Assembly: GCA_964367905.1 (NCBI GenBank)
Contig: CAYIZP010000036.1
Span: 1 to 30,670, forward strand
DNA length: 30,670 nt
Reading direction: 5' to 3'
From: CAUPWF01 sp964367905
GTDB taxonomy: Bacteria; Bacillota; Clostridia; Lachnospirales; Lachnospiraceae
Part shown: positions 6,421 through 15,829 of the stretch, one piece after another
Position numbering within the stretch: the first letter of the stretch is position 1
How the letters are laid out: every line of letters begins with the position of its first letter
The notes under the pieces: generated by a model
What the model was told of the DNA's origin: nothing
The model's input: only the letters and a program-made list of their open reading frames with translations
The model's database searches: none
Position numbers and translations under genes: made by a program

Positions 6421-8796
6421 ATGGATAGAAGAGGCATGAATGAGAGGATCAAAAGATTGCGTGAGTTGAGTGTGACAAGTGTTGCACATATTGATATGGA
6501 GCGTGCGAGAATTGAGACAGAAGTTTATAAGCAATATGAAGGGAGTGTTTCGACTCCGATGCTGCGTGCTTTGGTCTTGAAGAATTATTTTGCCGAGAAA
6601 ACCTTGTATCTGGGGGATGATGAGCTGATTGTTGGAGAAAAGGGAGATGCACCGCAGGCGGCACCAACCTTTCCAGAGATTTGCTGTCATACCATCGAAG
6701 ACATGCAAGTCATGAACGATAGAGAATTGATCAGCTTTCAGGTCAAAGAAGCAGACTATATATATCAGGAAGAAGTGGCAATCCCCTTTTGGGAAAGAAG
6801 AGCAATAAGAAATAAAATAATTTCCAATATGACAGAAAAATGGACAAACGCGTATGAAGCAGGAATTTTTACGGAATTTATGGAGCAGAGAGGACCAGGT
6901 CATACGGTAGGATCCCATGAAGTATATGGAAAGGGAATGTTGGACTATATTTCAGAGATTGAGCAAGCGCTGGAGGAGTTAGATTTCCTAGGAGATGAGG
7001 AAGCCTTGAGCAAGAAGGAAGAGTTAGAGGCGATGAGGGTGGCTTGTGAAGCACTTATTATTTTAGGAGAACGTTATGCTGCTTGTGCGAGAGAGTTGGC
7101 AGAAGGAACAGGAGATGAGGTTAGGAGAGAGGAACTCTTGCAGATAGCAGAGAATTGTGATGTGGTTCCAGCGCACAAGCCGAAGACGTACTGGCAGGCG
7201 ATTCAGCAATATTGGTTCATTCATCTCGCAGTGACAACGGAGTTAAATCCTTGGGATGCATTTTCACCAGGAAGATTGGATCAACATTTGAATCCGTTCT
7301 ATGAGGTGGATGTAAAACAAGGGATTTTAGATGATGATAAGGCACTAGAGTTATTAGAGTGTCTATGGGTGAAGTTCAACAATCAACCGGCTCCACCGAA
7401 GGTAGGAGTAACATTGAAGGAAAGCAGCACCTATACGGATTTCGTGAATATTAATACAGGCGGAATTGCAAGAGATGGCTCAAATGGCGTGAATACAGTG
7501 AGTTATTTAATCTTGGACTGTATGGATGAAATGCAGTTGCTTCAACCGAGTTCTAACGTACAGATTAGCAGGAAGACGCCAGAGAAGTTTCTCCATCGAG
7601 CATGTGAGATTTCTAGGAAGGGATGGGGACAACCAGCCTTCTATAATACAGAGGCAATTATTCAGGAGTTGATGAATGCAGGAAAGAGCCTAGAAGATGC
7701 AAGATGTGGAGGGGCGAGCGGTTGCGTAGAAACAGGAGCCTATGGGAAAGAGGCTTATATTTTGACGGGTTATTTCAATATTCCGAAAATATTTGAGCTG
7801 ACACTGAATAATGGATATGATAAGGTGGCGCAAAAGCAATTAGGATTAGAGCTAGGCTATGCGACGGACTTCCAAACCTATGAAGAATTATGGGAAGCAT
7901 TTCAGAAGCAGATCGCATATTTTCTAGATGTTAAAATTCAAGGGAGCAATGTAATCGAAAAATTATATGCGAACTATATGCCAGTTCCATTCTTGTCTGT
8001 GATTACCAATGATTGTATTCAGCGTGGAAGGGACTACAATGCGGGTGGAGCCCGTTATAATATCAACTATATTCAGGGTGTGGGAATTGGAACCATAACA
8101 GATTGCCTTAGTGCAGTGAAATACAACGTATATGATGAGAAGAAGTTTAGCATGGAAGAGTTGATTCGGGCTTTGGATGATAATTTTGAAGGACATGAGA
8201 GAATCTTGAATCTAGTGCGTAATCGTACACCAAAGTATGGAAATGACGATGACTATGCAGATGAAATTATGAAATCAGTATTTACATATTATAGGGATAC
8301 GGTGACGGGAAGAAAAAACACCAAGGGTGGAAGCTATCGCATTAATATGCTACCTACGACCTGCCATGTGTATTTTGGAGAAGTGATGATGGCAAGTGCA
8401 AATGGAAGACTTGCACATAAACCAGTTTCTGAAGGGATTTCTCCAGAAAAAGGTGCGGATGTCAATGGACCAACAGCAGTAATCAAGTCCGCTTCGAAGA
8501 TGGACCATTTGACAACAGGAGGAACCCTGTTGAACCAGAAGTTTACACCGAGTGTAGTAAAAGGTGAAGAGGGAATCGTTCACATGGGGAATCTGGTGCG
8601 ATCTTACTTCAATATGGATGGACATCATATTCAATTCAATGTTATTGACAGAGAGACCTTGATTCGGGCACAGCAGAATCCAGCAGAATACAAAGACCTC
8701 ATTGTCCGTGTCGCGGGATATAGCGATCATTTTAGAAATTTGAGTAAAGAACTACAAGACGAGATTATCAATCGAACTGAGCAAACATTTAATTAA
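6421..8796 (+). CDS. hypD: Glycyl radical enzyme, trans-4-hydroxy-L-proline dehydratase
   Basis: A 791-residue glycyl radical enzyme that should dehydrate trans-4-hydroxy-L-proline to 1-pyrroline-5-carboxylate, which P5C reductase then turns into proline. The thiyl cysteine is Cys435 in GGASGCVETG and the radical glycine is Gly766 in RVAGYSDHF. The residues I recall as lining the C. difficile HypD site (His160, Ser334, Asp339, Phe340, Cys434, Glu436, Gly765) are matched one position later by His161, Ser335, Asp340, Phe341, Cys435, Glu437 and Gly766. The sequence tracks that enzyme along its whole length (for example ERAxxxTExYKxYEGSV, NNQPAPPKVG, LPTTCHVYFGE). The start is ATG 6421; an ATG at 6436 is an alternative. 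Its activase precedes it. No P5C reductase gene is in the window. Confidence 0.93.
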   Translation: MDRRGMNERIKRLRELSVTSVAHIDMERARIETEVYKQYEGSVSTPMLRALVLKNYFAEKTLYLGDDELIVGEKGDAPQAAPTFPEICCHTIEDMQVMNDRELISFQVKEADYIYQEEVAIPFWERRAIRNKIISNMTEKWTNAYEAGIFTEFMEQRGPGHTVGSHEVYGKGMLDYISEIEQALEELDFLGDEEALSKKEELEAMRVACEALIILGERYAACARELAEGTGDEVRREELLQIAENCDVVPAHKPKTYWQAIQQYWFIHLAVTTELNPWDAFSPGRLDQHLNPFYEVDVKQGILDDDKALELLECLWVKFNNQPAPPKVGVTLKESSTYTDFVNINTGGIARDGSNGVNTVSYLILDCMDEMQLLQPSSNVQISRKTPEKFLHRACEISRKGWGQPAFYNTEAIIQELMNAGKSLEDARCGGASGCVETGAYGKEAYILTGYFNIPKIFELTLNNGYDKVAQKQLGLELGYATDFQTYEELWEAFQKQIAYFLDVKIQGSNVIEKLYANYMPVPFLSVITNDCIQRGRDYNAGGARYNINYIQGVGIGTITDCLSAVKYNVYDEKKFSMEELIRALDDNFEGHERILNLVRNRTPKYGNDDDYADEIMKSVFTYYRDTVTGRKNTKGGSYRINMLPTTCHVYFGEVMMASANGRLAHKPVSEGISPEKGADVNGPTAVIKSASKMDHLTTGGTLLNQKFTPSVVKGEEGIVHMGNLVRSYFNMDGHHIQFNVIDRETLIRAQQNPAEYKDLIVRVAGYSDHFRNLSKELQDEIINRTEQTFN

Positions 8797-8814
8797 TAGA
8801 AAGTGAGGAAGCAT

Positions 8815-10311
8815 ATGAGAGCGTGTGGAGTGCTATTACCGATTACGAGTCTGCCATCAAAGTATGGAATTGGATGTTTTTCAAAAAGTGCCTATGAATT
8901 TGTAGATTTCCTAAAGGTGGCAAAGCAAACCTATTGGCAGGTTTTGCCCATGGGAATTACGAGTTATGGAGATTCGCCATATCAGTCATTTTCCACCTTT
9001 GCGGGCAATCCATATATGATTGATCTGGAGCAACTCATTCAAGAAGGATTGCTAAGCACTGAGGAGTGCGAACGCGTGGATATGGGAGATCATCCCCAGT
9101 ATATAGACTATGAGAAACTATATGAGAGTCGATACTACCTATTGCATTTAGCATACGTGAGACATAATTTAGAGGTGGATGAGAAGTATAAAAAATTTAT
9201 TAAGGACAACAAGAGTTGGTTGGATGATTTTGCACTCTATATGGCAATTAAGAAAAAATATGGAGATGTTTGCTGGTTGGAATGGCCTAAACCCTTGAGG
9301 AGAAGACAGGAAAAAGTTCTGGATATTGAGAAAAAGATATTGAGTAGCGAAATTGGATTTTACAAATATCTACAGTTCCTATTTTCAAAGCAATGGAAAA
9401 AACTTAAGGCATATGCGAACAAAAAAGGGATAAAAATAATAGGGGATATTCCAATCTATGTGGCATTAGATAGTTCTGATGTTTGGGCAAATCCCGAATT
9501 GTTTCAATTTGATAAACATGGAAGTCCGATTGCGGTAGCAGGGTGTCCGCCCGATGCATTCTCAGAGACGGGACAACTCTGGGGAAACCCACTATATGAG
9601 TGGAGGGAACACAAAATATCAAATTATAAGTGGTGGACAAAACGGATGAAACACTGCAAGAATCTGTTTGATTCTGTGCGAATTGACCATTTTCGTGGAT
9701 TCGACGCATATTATGCGATTCCATATGGAGATAAAACCGCGGAGTTTGGAACATGGGAAAAGGGACCAGGAATGGAGCTTTTCGATGCCATGCGTGAATT
9801 TATGGGAGACATGGAAGTCATTGCGGAGGACTTGGGATTTATCACTGACTCGGTAAGAAAACTTGTGAAGGATAGTGGGTTTCCGAGTATGAAAGTGCTA
9901 GAGTTTGCATTTAATGAAAAAGAAGATAGTGATTATCTCCCCCATAACTATGATAAAAATTGCGTGGTATATACAGGTACGCATGACAATGAGACCATTG
10001 TAGGTTGGTATCGGAACTTAAAGAAGAAAGATCGAAAATACACGAATTGCTACCTGAATATGGAAGGGGAAGAAATCGAGGATATACACTGGAAATTTAT
10101 TCGATTGGCACACTTTAGTGTAGCTAATTTGAGTATCATACCAATGCAAGATTACTTGGGACTGGATAATGCAGCGCGTGTGAACACTCCATCTACGGTT
10201 GGAGATAATTGGAAGTGGAGGTTGGATGAAGGACAACTGACAGAAGAACTTGCTAGGAAGATGAAAGAATTAGCAAAGATCAGCCGAAGAACTCCCAAAA
10301 AGATAAAATAA
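8815..10311 (+). CDS. malQ: 4-alpha-glucanotransferase (amylomaltase, GH77)
   Basis: Transfers alpha-1,4-glucan segments between maltodextrins in glycogen and maltooligosaccharide metabolism; cytoplasmic. The 498-residue product begins MRACGVLLPITSLPSKYGIG, the usual GH77 opening, and has TYWQVLPMG and YGDSPYQSFSTFAGNPY. The expected catalytic residues are visible: the nucleophile Asp in VRIDHFRGF, the acid/base Glu in VIAEDLG, and the stabilising Asp in TGTHDNETIVGW. ATG 8815 is chosen because GAGGA lies 5 nt upstream; the GTG at 8803 overlaps that ribosome site. It begins only 18 bp after hypD, so it may be read from the same transcript although the two pathways are unrelated. Confidence 0.95.
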   Translation: MRACGVLLPITSLPSKYGIGCFSKSAYEFVDFLKVAKQTYWQVLPMGITSYGDSPYQSFSTFAGNPYMIDLEQLIQEGLLSTEECERVDMGDHPQYIDYEKLYESRYYLLHLAYVRHNLEVDEKYKKFIKDNKSWLDDFALYMAIKKKYGDVCWLEWPKPLRRRQEKVLDIEKKILSSEIGFYKYLQFLFSKQWKKLKAYANKKGIKIIGDIPIYVALDSSDVWANPELFQFDKHGSPIAVAGCPPDAFSETGQLWGNPLYEWREHKISNYKWWTKRMKHCKNLFDSVRIDHFRGFDAYYAIPYGDKTAEFGTWEKGPGMELFDAMREFMGDMEVIAEDLGFITDSVRKLVKDSGFPSMKVLEFAFNEKEDSDYLPHNYDKNCVVYTGTHDNETIVGWYRNLKKKDRKYTNCYLNMEGEEIEDIHWKFIRLAHFSVANLSIIPMQDYLGLDNAARVNTPSTVGDNWKWRLDEGQLTEELARKMKELAKISRRTPKKIK

Positions 10312-10325
10312 ACTATCGTCAAACA

Positions 10326-10386
10326 AAGGGGACAGTGGAAGGATGAGCATCGCTCATATCTCCGCTGTCCCCGATTTTGTCCCCAA
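10326..10386. repeat. Dispersed palindromic element, copy 2
   Basis: GGGGACAG (10328-10335) pairs with CTGTCCCC (10365-10372). GGA (10337-10339) pairs with TCC (10361-10363) across a T/G position. An internal loop (AGGA/TATC) leads to the inner stem TGAGC/GCTCA (10344-10348 with 10352-10356). The tail GATTTTGTCCCC repeats the right-arm end, so the left arm has a second possible partner. It starts about 15 bp after the malQ stop and ends before the ptsI promoter. Its left half is nearly identical to copy 4. Confidence 0.8.
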
Positions 10387-10432
10387 ATTTTTTGGCACTA
10401 TTGAAATGACGACAAAGACAATCTTCTTTGAA

Positions 10433-10462
10433 TTGAAATTTATTAGACGATGAAGCTATAAT
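10433..10462 (+). promoter_or_regulatory. Putative promoter of the ptsI-mtlA-mtlR operon
   Basis: TTGAAA (10433-10438) and a perfect TATAAT (10457-10462) are separated by 18 bp, 30 bp upstream of the ptsI start. No catabolite-response (cre) palindrome is evident nearby. Confidence 0.65.
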
Positions 10463-10492
10463 AAATACAAGAAAAGTGAAGGAGAGAGCGAG

Positions 10493-12103
10493 ATGATGAA
10501 AGTAACAGGAAATGTAGCGTCTGATGGAATCGCACTTGGTATCATCAAGGAGCTACAGCAAGAAGAGTCTGTGATTGTAAAAATCATGATTGAGGACATT
10601 GTAGCGGAGAGACAACGATTTGATTCGGCACTACAGAAAGCGGTTCAACAGTTAGATGATTTGTATCAAATCGCATTGGAGCAGGTTGGAGAAGAAAGTG
10701 CTACTATTTTTCAAGTGCATAAGATGATGGCCGAGGACGAAGAGTATACGAGTGCAATTATACAGATGATTGAAGGTGAATCTGTGAATGCGGAGCATGC
10801 AGTGTTTCAAGCTGGTGAAAGTCTAGCGCAAGTATTTGCATCCATTGATGACGAATACATGAAAGAACGAGCGGTAGACGTGAAGGATATCTCAGGAAGA
10901 ATTGTTGCAGTTCTACAAGATAAAGGCGGAACTCAGGATTTAGAGGAACCTTGCATCGTGGTAGCAGATGATTTGACACCAAGCGAGACCATTCAGATGG
11001 ATAAGAGTAAAATTCTTGCCTTTGTAACCAGAAAGGGTTCTGTAAATTCACACACAGCAATTCTAGCACGCATGATGGCAATTCCAGCAATTGTTGGAGC
11101 AGAGTATCCGGAAGATATTGATGGGGCTTATGCAATCGTAGATGGGTTCAAAGGAGAACTTGTAATAGAGCCGACGGGAGAAGAGATTGCGATTGCAAGA
11201 GAGGTTGAGAGACAGGAACTTGAGAAAAAGGAGTTGTTGAACGCATTCAAAGGTAAGGCAACCATCACAAAGTCGGGTAAGAAGATTAAACTATATGCCA
11301 ATATCGGATCGGTGGATGATGTGAAATTTGCGCTAGAAAACGATGCAGAAGGGATTGGACTATTCCGAAGTGAATTTTTATATCTAGAGCAATCTGATTT
11401 TCCTAGTGAGGAACTACAGTTCCAAGCGTATAAGCAGGTGGCAGAGAAGATGGAAGGGAAACGAGTGATTATTCGTACCCTAGATATTGGAGCAGATAAG
11501 CAAATTGATTACTTCCAGTTGGACAAAGAAGAAAATCCAGCATTAGGATATCGTGCAGTACGTATATGTTTGAAACAAGAAGAAATATTCCGTACGCAAT
11601 TAAGAGCCTTGGTTCGTGCGAGTGCATTTGGGAAGATTGCAATCATGGTGCCGATGATTTGTTCGGAATGGGAAGTAAAGAGGGTCAAGGAAATTCTAGA
11701 GGAAGTGAAGGCAGAACTTGCCAGAGAGGGTGTTGAATTCGACGAGATAGAGTTTGGGATTATGATTGAAACACCAGCAGCAGTTATGGTGGCGCCAGAA
11801 CTAGCGGAATTAGTGGATTTCTTTAGTATTGGAACGAATGATTTAACACAATACACATTGGCGCTTGATAGACAAAACGAGAAGTTGAATACATTCTATG
11901 ACGCGCACCACCCAGCGGTGTTGCGAATGATACGAATGGTTGTAGAAGCAGGTCACGCACACAATACATGGGTAGGTATTTGTGGAGAACTAGGTGCGGA
12001 TTTGGAATTGACAGAAACATTCATAGAATACGGAGTTGATGAGTTATCAGTATCTCCGGCAGCTATTTTGGCAACGAGAAAGGCAATCTGCGAAGCAGAG
12101 TAA
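10493..12103 (+). CDS. ptsI: PTS enzyme I (phosphoenolpyruvate-protein phosphotransferase)
   Basis: First step of the sugar phosphotransferase system: takes phosphate from PEP onto a histidine and passes it to HPr. The phosphorylated His187 lies in VNSHTAILARMMAIPAIVG, a slightly divergent form of the GG.TSH.AI signature. The PEP-binding barrel follows, with GIGLFRSEFLY (about residue 285), RTLDIGADKQ, and FFSIGTNDLTQY (about residue 445). The active-site Cys is in GICGELGAD. The product is 536 residues, shorter than the ~570-575 typical of Gram-positive and enteric EI. ATG 10493 is 8 nt from GGAG; ATG 10496 is equally in frame. It heads an operon with the EIICB gene 33 bp on, so EI is co-expressed with one specific permease. 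Confidence 0.94.
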   Translation: MMKVTGNVASDGIALGIIKELQQEESVIVKIMIEDIVAERQRFDSALQKAVQQLDDLYQIALEQVGEESATIFQVHKMMAEDEEYTSAIIQMIEGESVNAEHAVFQAGESLAQVFASIDDEYMKERAVDVKDISGRIVAVLQDKGGTQDLEEPCIVVADDLTPSETIQMDKSKILAFVTRKGSVNSHTAILARMMAIPAIVGAEYPEDIDGAYAIVDGFKGELVIEPTGEEIAIAREVERQELEKKELLNAFKGKATITKSGKKIKLYANIGSVDDVKFALENDAEGIGLFRSEFLYLEQSDFPSEELQFQAYKQVAEKMEGKRVIIRTLDIGADKQIDYFQLDKEENPALGYRAVRICLKQEEIFRTQLRALVRASAFGKIAIMVPMICSEWEVKRVKEILEEVKAELAREGVEFDEIEFGIMIETPAAVMVAPELAELVDFFSIGTNDLTQYTLALDRQNEKLNTFYDAHHPAVLRMIRMVVEAGHAHNTWVGICGELGADLELTETFIEYGVDELSVSPAAILATRKAICEAE

Positions 12104-12136
12104 TTAAAGATAATAAGAGAGAAGGAGATTAAGAGA

Positions 12137-13546
12137 ATGAAACAAAAGGTTCAAGTTTTTGGAAGATTTTTAAGTGCAATGGTAATGCCAAATATTGGTG
12201 CATTTATCGCGTGGGGGTTAATTACAGCATTGTTTATCCCAGCAGGATGGTTGCCGAATGAGCAACTAGCTAACATGGTAGGTCCTATGTCTACATATTT
12301 ATTACCATTATTGATTGCATATTCTGGCGGTAAGTTGATCGGTGGTGAACGTGGTGGTATCATGGGAGCGATAGCTACCATGGGAGCGATTGTAGCGGCA
12401 AGTGTTACTGCATCGATTCCAATGTTCTTAGGAGCAATGATTATGGGACCTCTAGCGGGTAAAGTAATCAAAGAATTCGATAAAGCTGTAGCAGGTAAGG
12501 TAAAAGCTGGATTTGAAATGTTAGTAAACAACTTTTCGGTTGGTATCTTAGGAATGTTATTAGCAATCGTTGCTTATTTTGGAATTGCACCAGTAGTTAC
12601 AACAGCAATAAACGCAATGGCATCAGGAGTTAACTTCTTTGTAGAGCAGGGACTATTACCATTAGCAAGTGTGTTCATTGAGCCAGCGAAGATATTATTC
12701 TTAAACAATGCAATTAACCATGGAATTCTATCTCCATTAGGAATTGCTCAAGTAGAGGAATTAGGACAATCAGTATTCTTCTTGTTAGAAGCTAACCCAG
12801 GACCAGGACTTGGAGTTCTATTGGCTTATTGCTTCTTTGGAAAAGGAAGTGCAAAGGGTTCTGCACCAGGAGCTGTTATCATTCACTTCTTTGGTGGAAT
12901 TCATGAAATCTATTTCCCATACATCTTGATGAATCCGTCATTACTATTAGCTGTAATCGCGGGTGGAGCAAGTGGGGTATTTACATTCGTATTAACAGGT
13001 GCAGGATTAGTTGCACCAGCATCACCAGGGAGTATCCTTGCAATCCTAGCAATGGCACCAAAAGGTGGAGCGCTTCCGATTGTACTCGGAGTATTAGTAT
13101 CGACGGCTGTATCATTCATAGTTGCACTTCCGTTAATTAAATTGTTCTCGAAAGATGATGAAAATGCACTAGAAGCAGCACAAGCGCAGAAAGATTCTAT
13201 GAAGAGCGAGTCTAAAGGAGCGGTAGTAGAGACAGTGAAAGTTGATGCAACAGGGGAAAGAAATAAAGACGTTAAGAAAATAGTGTTTGCTTGTGATGCA
13301 GGGATGGGATCATCTGCAATGGGAGCAACGGTACTTCGTAAGAAATTAAAAGCGGTAGGGCGTGAGGATATTACAGTAGAACATGCATCAGTATCTAGCA
13401 TACCAGGAGATGCAGAAATTGTAGTAACACACCAGACATTAGAGGGTAGAGCGAGAACAAGCGCACCTCAGGCAGAAATTATTTTGATTACAAACTTTAT
13501 GTCCGCGCCAGAATATGGTACACTAGTGGAAAGTTTGAAAAAATAA
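12137..13546 (+). CDS. mtlA: PTS mannitol-type permease, EIICB
   Basis: Integral membrane transporter that imports and phosphorylates a hexitol, most likely D-mannitol to mannitol-1-phosphate. Residues 1-340 are the EIIC membrane domain, with many hydrophobic segments from FGRFLSAMVMPNIGAFIAWG onward. They include EPAKILFLNNAINHG and the signature GGIHEIYFPY, with His256 and Glu257 at the same numbers as in E. coli MtlA. After a charged linker (about 345-375) comes the EIIB domain with phosphocysteine Cys386 in VFACDAGMGSSAMGA. EIIA is not fused but encoded separately at 15830, as in many Firmicutes. The RBS is AAGGAGATT before ATG 12137. The mannitol class is clear; the actual hexitol is inferred. 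Confidence 0.92.
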   Translation: MKQKVQVFGRFLSAMVMPNIGAFIAWGLITALFIPAGWLPNEQLANMVGPMSTYLLPLLIAYSGGKLIGGERGGIMGAIATMGAIVAASVTASIPMFLGAMIMGPLAGKVIKEFDKAVAGKVKAGFEMLVNNFSVGILGMLLAIVAYFGIAPVVTTAINAMASGVNFFVEQGLLPLASVFIEPAKILFLNNAINHGILSPLGIAQVEELGQSVFFLLEANPGPGLGVLLAYCFFGKGSAKGSAPGAVIIHFFGGIHEIYFPYILMNPSLLLAVIAGGASGVFTFVLTGAGLVAPASPGSILAILAMAPKGGALPIVLGVLVSTAVSFIVALPLIKLFSKDDENALEAAQAQKDSMKSESKGAVVETVKVDATGERNKDVKKIVFACDAGMGSSAMGATVLRKKLKAVGREDITVEHASVSSIPGDAEIVVTHQTLEGRARTSAPQAEIILITNFMSAPEYGTLVESLKK

Positions 13547-13582
13547 GGGTGCAGAATGGAAAAAACGAAGTGAGGTAACGAT

Positions 13583-15673
13583 ATGATTACACCAAGAGTG
13601 CAGCAGTTAATTCTAATTTTATTGGATCAGAACAACCCGATATCGGTAAATGCGTTGGCAGCCGAAATCGGAGTGAGTAAGAGAACGGTTCAGAGAGAAT
13701 TGGGCTATATAGAATATTATTTGGCCAAACAGAAGCTAACGCTGCGCTCGAAAACAGGCGTGGGAGTTTGGATTGAAGAAAGTGAAGGTCGTGAAAGATT
13801 AAAGAATCAGCTATTGGATAGTCAAGAAGATGATTATTCTGATCGGTTGGTAAGGCAGAAGCGTCTTCAATATGAATTGCTAAAGAGTCGTACACCTAAG
13901 AAGATTTATTATTATGCAAACACATTAGGGGTCAGTGAAACTACAGTGAGCAAGGATCTAGAGCAAGTTCAGAAGAAGCTTGACTCCTATTGCATAGAAA
14001 TCATAAAAAAGCCTGGATTCGGTGTGTGTCTAGAGGGGAAAGAAACGGATTTTCGTGAGGCAATTCATGACTATTTTGTAGAGAATATTGATACCCCATT
14101 ATTAACAGCATTGTTTGAACGAGAGGATGGAAGCGAGAAAAACATCCTAGATTATAAGAATATTAAGAGAGAGTATCAGGTGTTGGATGGCGAAATACTA
14201 AATCGCGTCATCACCTGTTTCTCTAGTTTAAAGGATACATACTTTGGAGAGCTGACACAGGATTCCTATATCAAGTTGGTCATTCATGCGACGATTGCTT
14301 TAGAGAGAATTCAATCCAATGAGTTGATTGAGGGGAAATGTCTAGAGAATGAAATCAGCATGGGGGATGATAACTATAAGTTGGCAGTGCTTACGGTTGA
14401 GAGTTTGGAGAAGGAATTTGAAATCGAGATTCCAGTGGTTGAGATTACATATATATATTGGCATCTAAAGGGTGCGAAATTGCAAAAACCAAAAACAGAA
14501 ACAGACTTGTCGAAAGCCTTGAATACTTTGAGTATGGAGGAAGTTGCAAGAGAATTAATCGTTGCTTTTGATGAGGGAACGGCGTCTTTGTTTTTGGCTG
14601 ATGAAGAGTTTGTAAGTGGGCTAGTATCCCATTTGTCACCAACCATTGTTCGGCTACAACATCATATGACCATTGAGAATCAGCACTTAGATGAGATAAA
14701 AACAACTTATCCAGATGTTTACGAAAAATGTTTGCGAGTTGGAAAGTGCTTGCAGGCAATCACAGGAAAAGTGGTTCCAGAGACAGAGGTGGGGTTGTTA
14801 GCGATTCATTTTAGTGCAGCCTTGGTGAAACGTGAAGTGATTCGGGAGGCAAGAAGGACGGTAGACATTGGAGTTATTTGCGCGAGTGGAATTGGGATAT
14901 CGCGCCTTATGGTGTCAAAATTGGAAAAACTACTGAAGTCAAGGGCTCGCTTTACTACGTATGGAGCGAATGACTTAAATGAATTTACAATCAGTAGTAT
15001 GGATTTTTTTGTATCAACCATCCCGGCGCATCGAGAGGGTGTGGATATTATATATAGCACTCCGCTCTTATCAGAGCGCGATTTGAGCAGTATTGAGGAG
15101 AAGGTTTCTTATTATGAGTGTACACCGAAGAAAGAGGAGTCGGACAAAAAATTCTCCAATCAATTAGAGGTCATTAACAAGGTTACAGCTAACATCAAGG
15201 AAATGATTGCTGAGTTTCGTTGTATCTATGTGCATCAAGATGCATCGTTTAAGGAACTTGTGATTATGGCAAGCGAGGAAATCACACCTTACCTTGCACG
15301 ACAAAAAGATATCTGCCAAAGAATTCAAGACCGAGAAGAAATTGCGACGCAAATTATTCAAGAGTTGGGAATCGGATTGTTGCATAGTATTACGATTGGA
15401 GTGACTCGTCCTAGTTTCTATGTGGTAAAACCAAGAAGTGGAGAGTTCTTTTCTGATATATATATGAGACAAGCGAAGGCTTGTGTTGTTCTATTGTTAC
15501 CAGATGATGAATATAAGTTACAGAACCGAGAGTTACTAGGCTATATCAGTGAGAAACTGGTGGATCAAGAGGTATTCTTGAATGCAATATGGAGGGAAGG
15601 GACAGAAGAGATTCGTGTCATCCTAGAGAAAATTCTAAAAGCGTATTTCTTGAAGTTTATAGAAAATCTATGA
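13583..15673 (+). CDS. mtlR: MtlR-type PTS-regulated transcriptional activator
   Basis: A 696-residue DNA-binding activator controlled by PTS phosphorylation. Order of domains: N-terminal helix-turn-helix (about residues 5-60, ISVNALAAEIGVSKRTVQREL); a second HTH-like segment (about 100-145); PRD1 with His235 in VIHATIALERI; PRD2 with His409 in LLAIHFSAAL; an EIIB-Gat-like domain with Cys433 in GVICASGIGISR; and a C-terminal EIIA-mtl-like domain with His601 in LGIGLLHSITIGVTRP. In known MtlR proteins HPr phosphorylates PRD2 to activate, while EIIA and EIIB phosphorylation inhibits. All target residues are retained, so the protein should sense both PEP/HPr state and mannitol flux. It starts 36 bp after mtlA behind a GAGG site and is followed by a strong terminator. 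Confidence 0.93.
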   Translation: MITPRVQQLILILLDQNNPISVNALAAEIGVSKRTVQRELGYIEYYLAKQKLTLRSKTGVGVWIEESEGRERLKNQLLDSQEDDYSDRLVRQKRLQYELLKSRTPKKIYYYANTLGVSETTVSKDLEQVQKKLDSYCIEIIKKPGFGVCLEGKETDFREAIHDYFVENIDTPLLTALFEREDGSEKNILDYKNIKREYQVLDGEILNRVITCFSSLKDTYFGELTQDSYIKLVIHATIALERIQSNELIEGKCLENEISMGDDNYKLAVLTVESLEKEFEIEIPVVEITYIYWHLKGAKLQKPKTETDLSKALNTLSMEEVARELIVAFDEGTASLFLADEEFVSGLVSHLSPTIVRLQHHMTIENQHLDEIKTTYPDVYEKCLRVGKCLQAITGKVVPETEVGLLAIHFSAALVKREVIREARRTVDIGVICASGIGISRLMVSKLEKLLKSRARFTTYGANDLNEFTISSMDFFVSTIPAHREGVDIIYSTPLLSERDLSSIEEKVSYYECTPKKEESDKKFSNQLEVINKVTANIKEMIAEFRCIYVHQDASFKELVIMASEEITPYLARQKDICQRIQDREEIATQIIQELGIGLLHSITIGVTRPSFYVVKPRSGEFFSDIYMRQAKACVVLLLPDDEYKLQNRELLGYISEKLVDQEVFLNAIWREGTEEIRVILEKILKAYFLKFIENL

Positions 15674-15683
15674 TAAAGTTAAT

Positions 15684-15725
15684 AAAGAGGTTTGGCACTA
15701 AGTACTAGTGACAAACCTCTTTTTG
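15684..15725 (+). terminator. Intrinsic terminator after mtlR
   Basis: AAAGAGGTTTG (15684-15694) pairs with CAAACCTCTTT (15712-15722). After one mismatch, CACTA pairs with TAGTG (15696-15700 with 15706-15710) around loop AGTAC. A T-rich tract follows the stem. It ends the ptsI-mtlA-mtlR transcript. Confidence 0.85.
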
Positions 15726-15731
15726 TATTTA

Positions 15732-15760
15732 TTGAAATTTGGTTTGACAGGGCATATAAT
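15732..15760 (+). promoter_or_regulatory. Putative promoter of the mtlF-fruK-dehydrogenase-ptsH operon
   Basis: TTGAAA (15732-15737) and TATAAT (15755-15760) lie exactly 17 bp apart, immediately after the mtlR terminator and 70 bp before the EIIA start. A TTGACA at 15744-15749 is only 5 bp from the -10 and cannot be its -35. The long leader leaves room for regulator binding. Confidence 0.65.
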
Positions 15761-15829
15761 TAGTTTAAAGAAACAACCCGAAGAGAAAAATAAGGGGCGA
15801 ATAAATCACAGAAAGTTGAGGTAAGAAGT

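Noticed and set aside
12910..13401. 163-codon minus-strand frame inside mtlA
   Set aside because: Ala/Ser/Thr/Pro-rich translation typical of the reverse strand of a membrane protein gene; mtlA is intact and well supported.
15744..15760. TTGACA next to TATAAT before mtlF
   Set aside because: The spacer is only 5 bp; the TTGAAA at 15732 with a 17-bp spacer fits instead.
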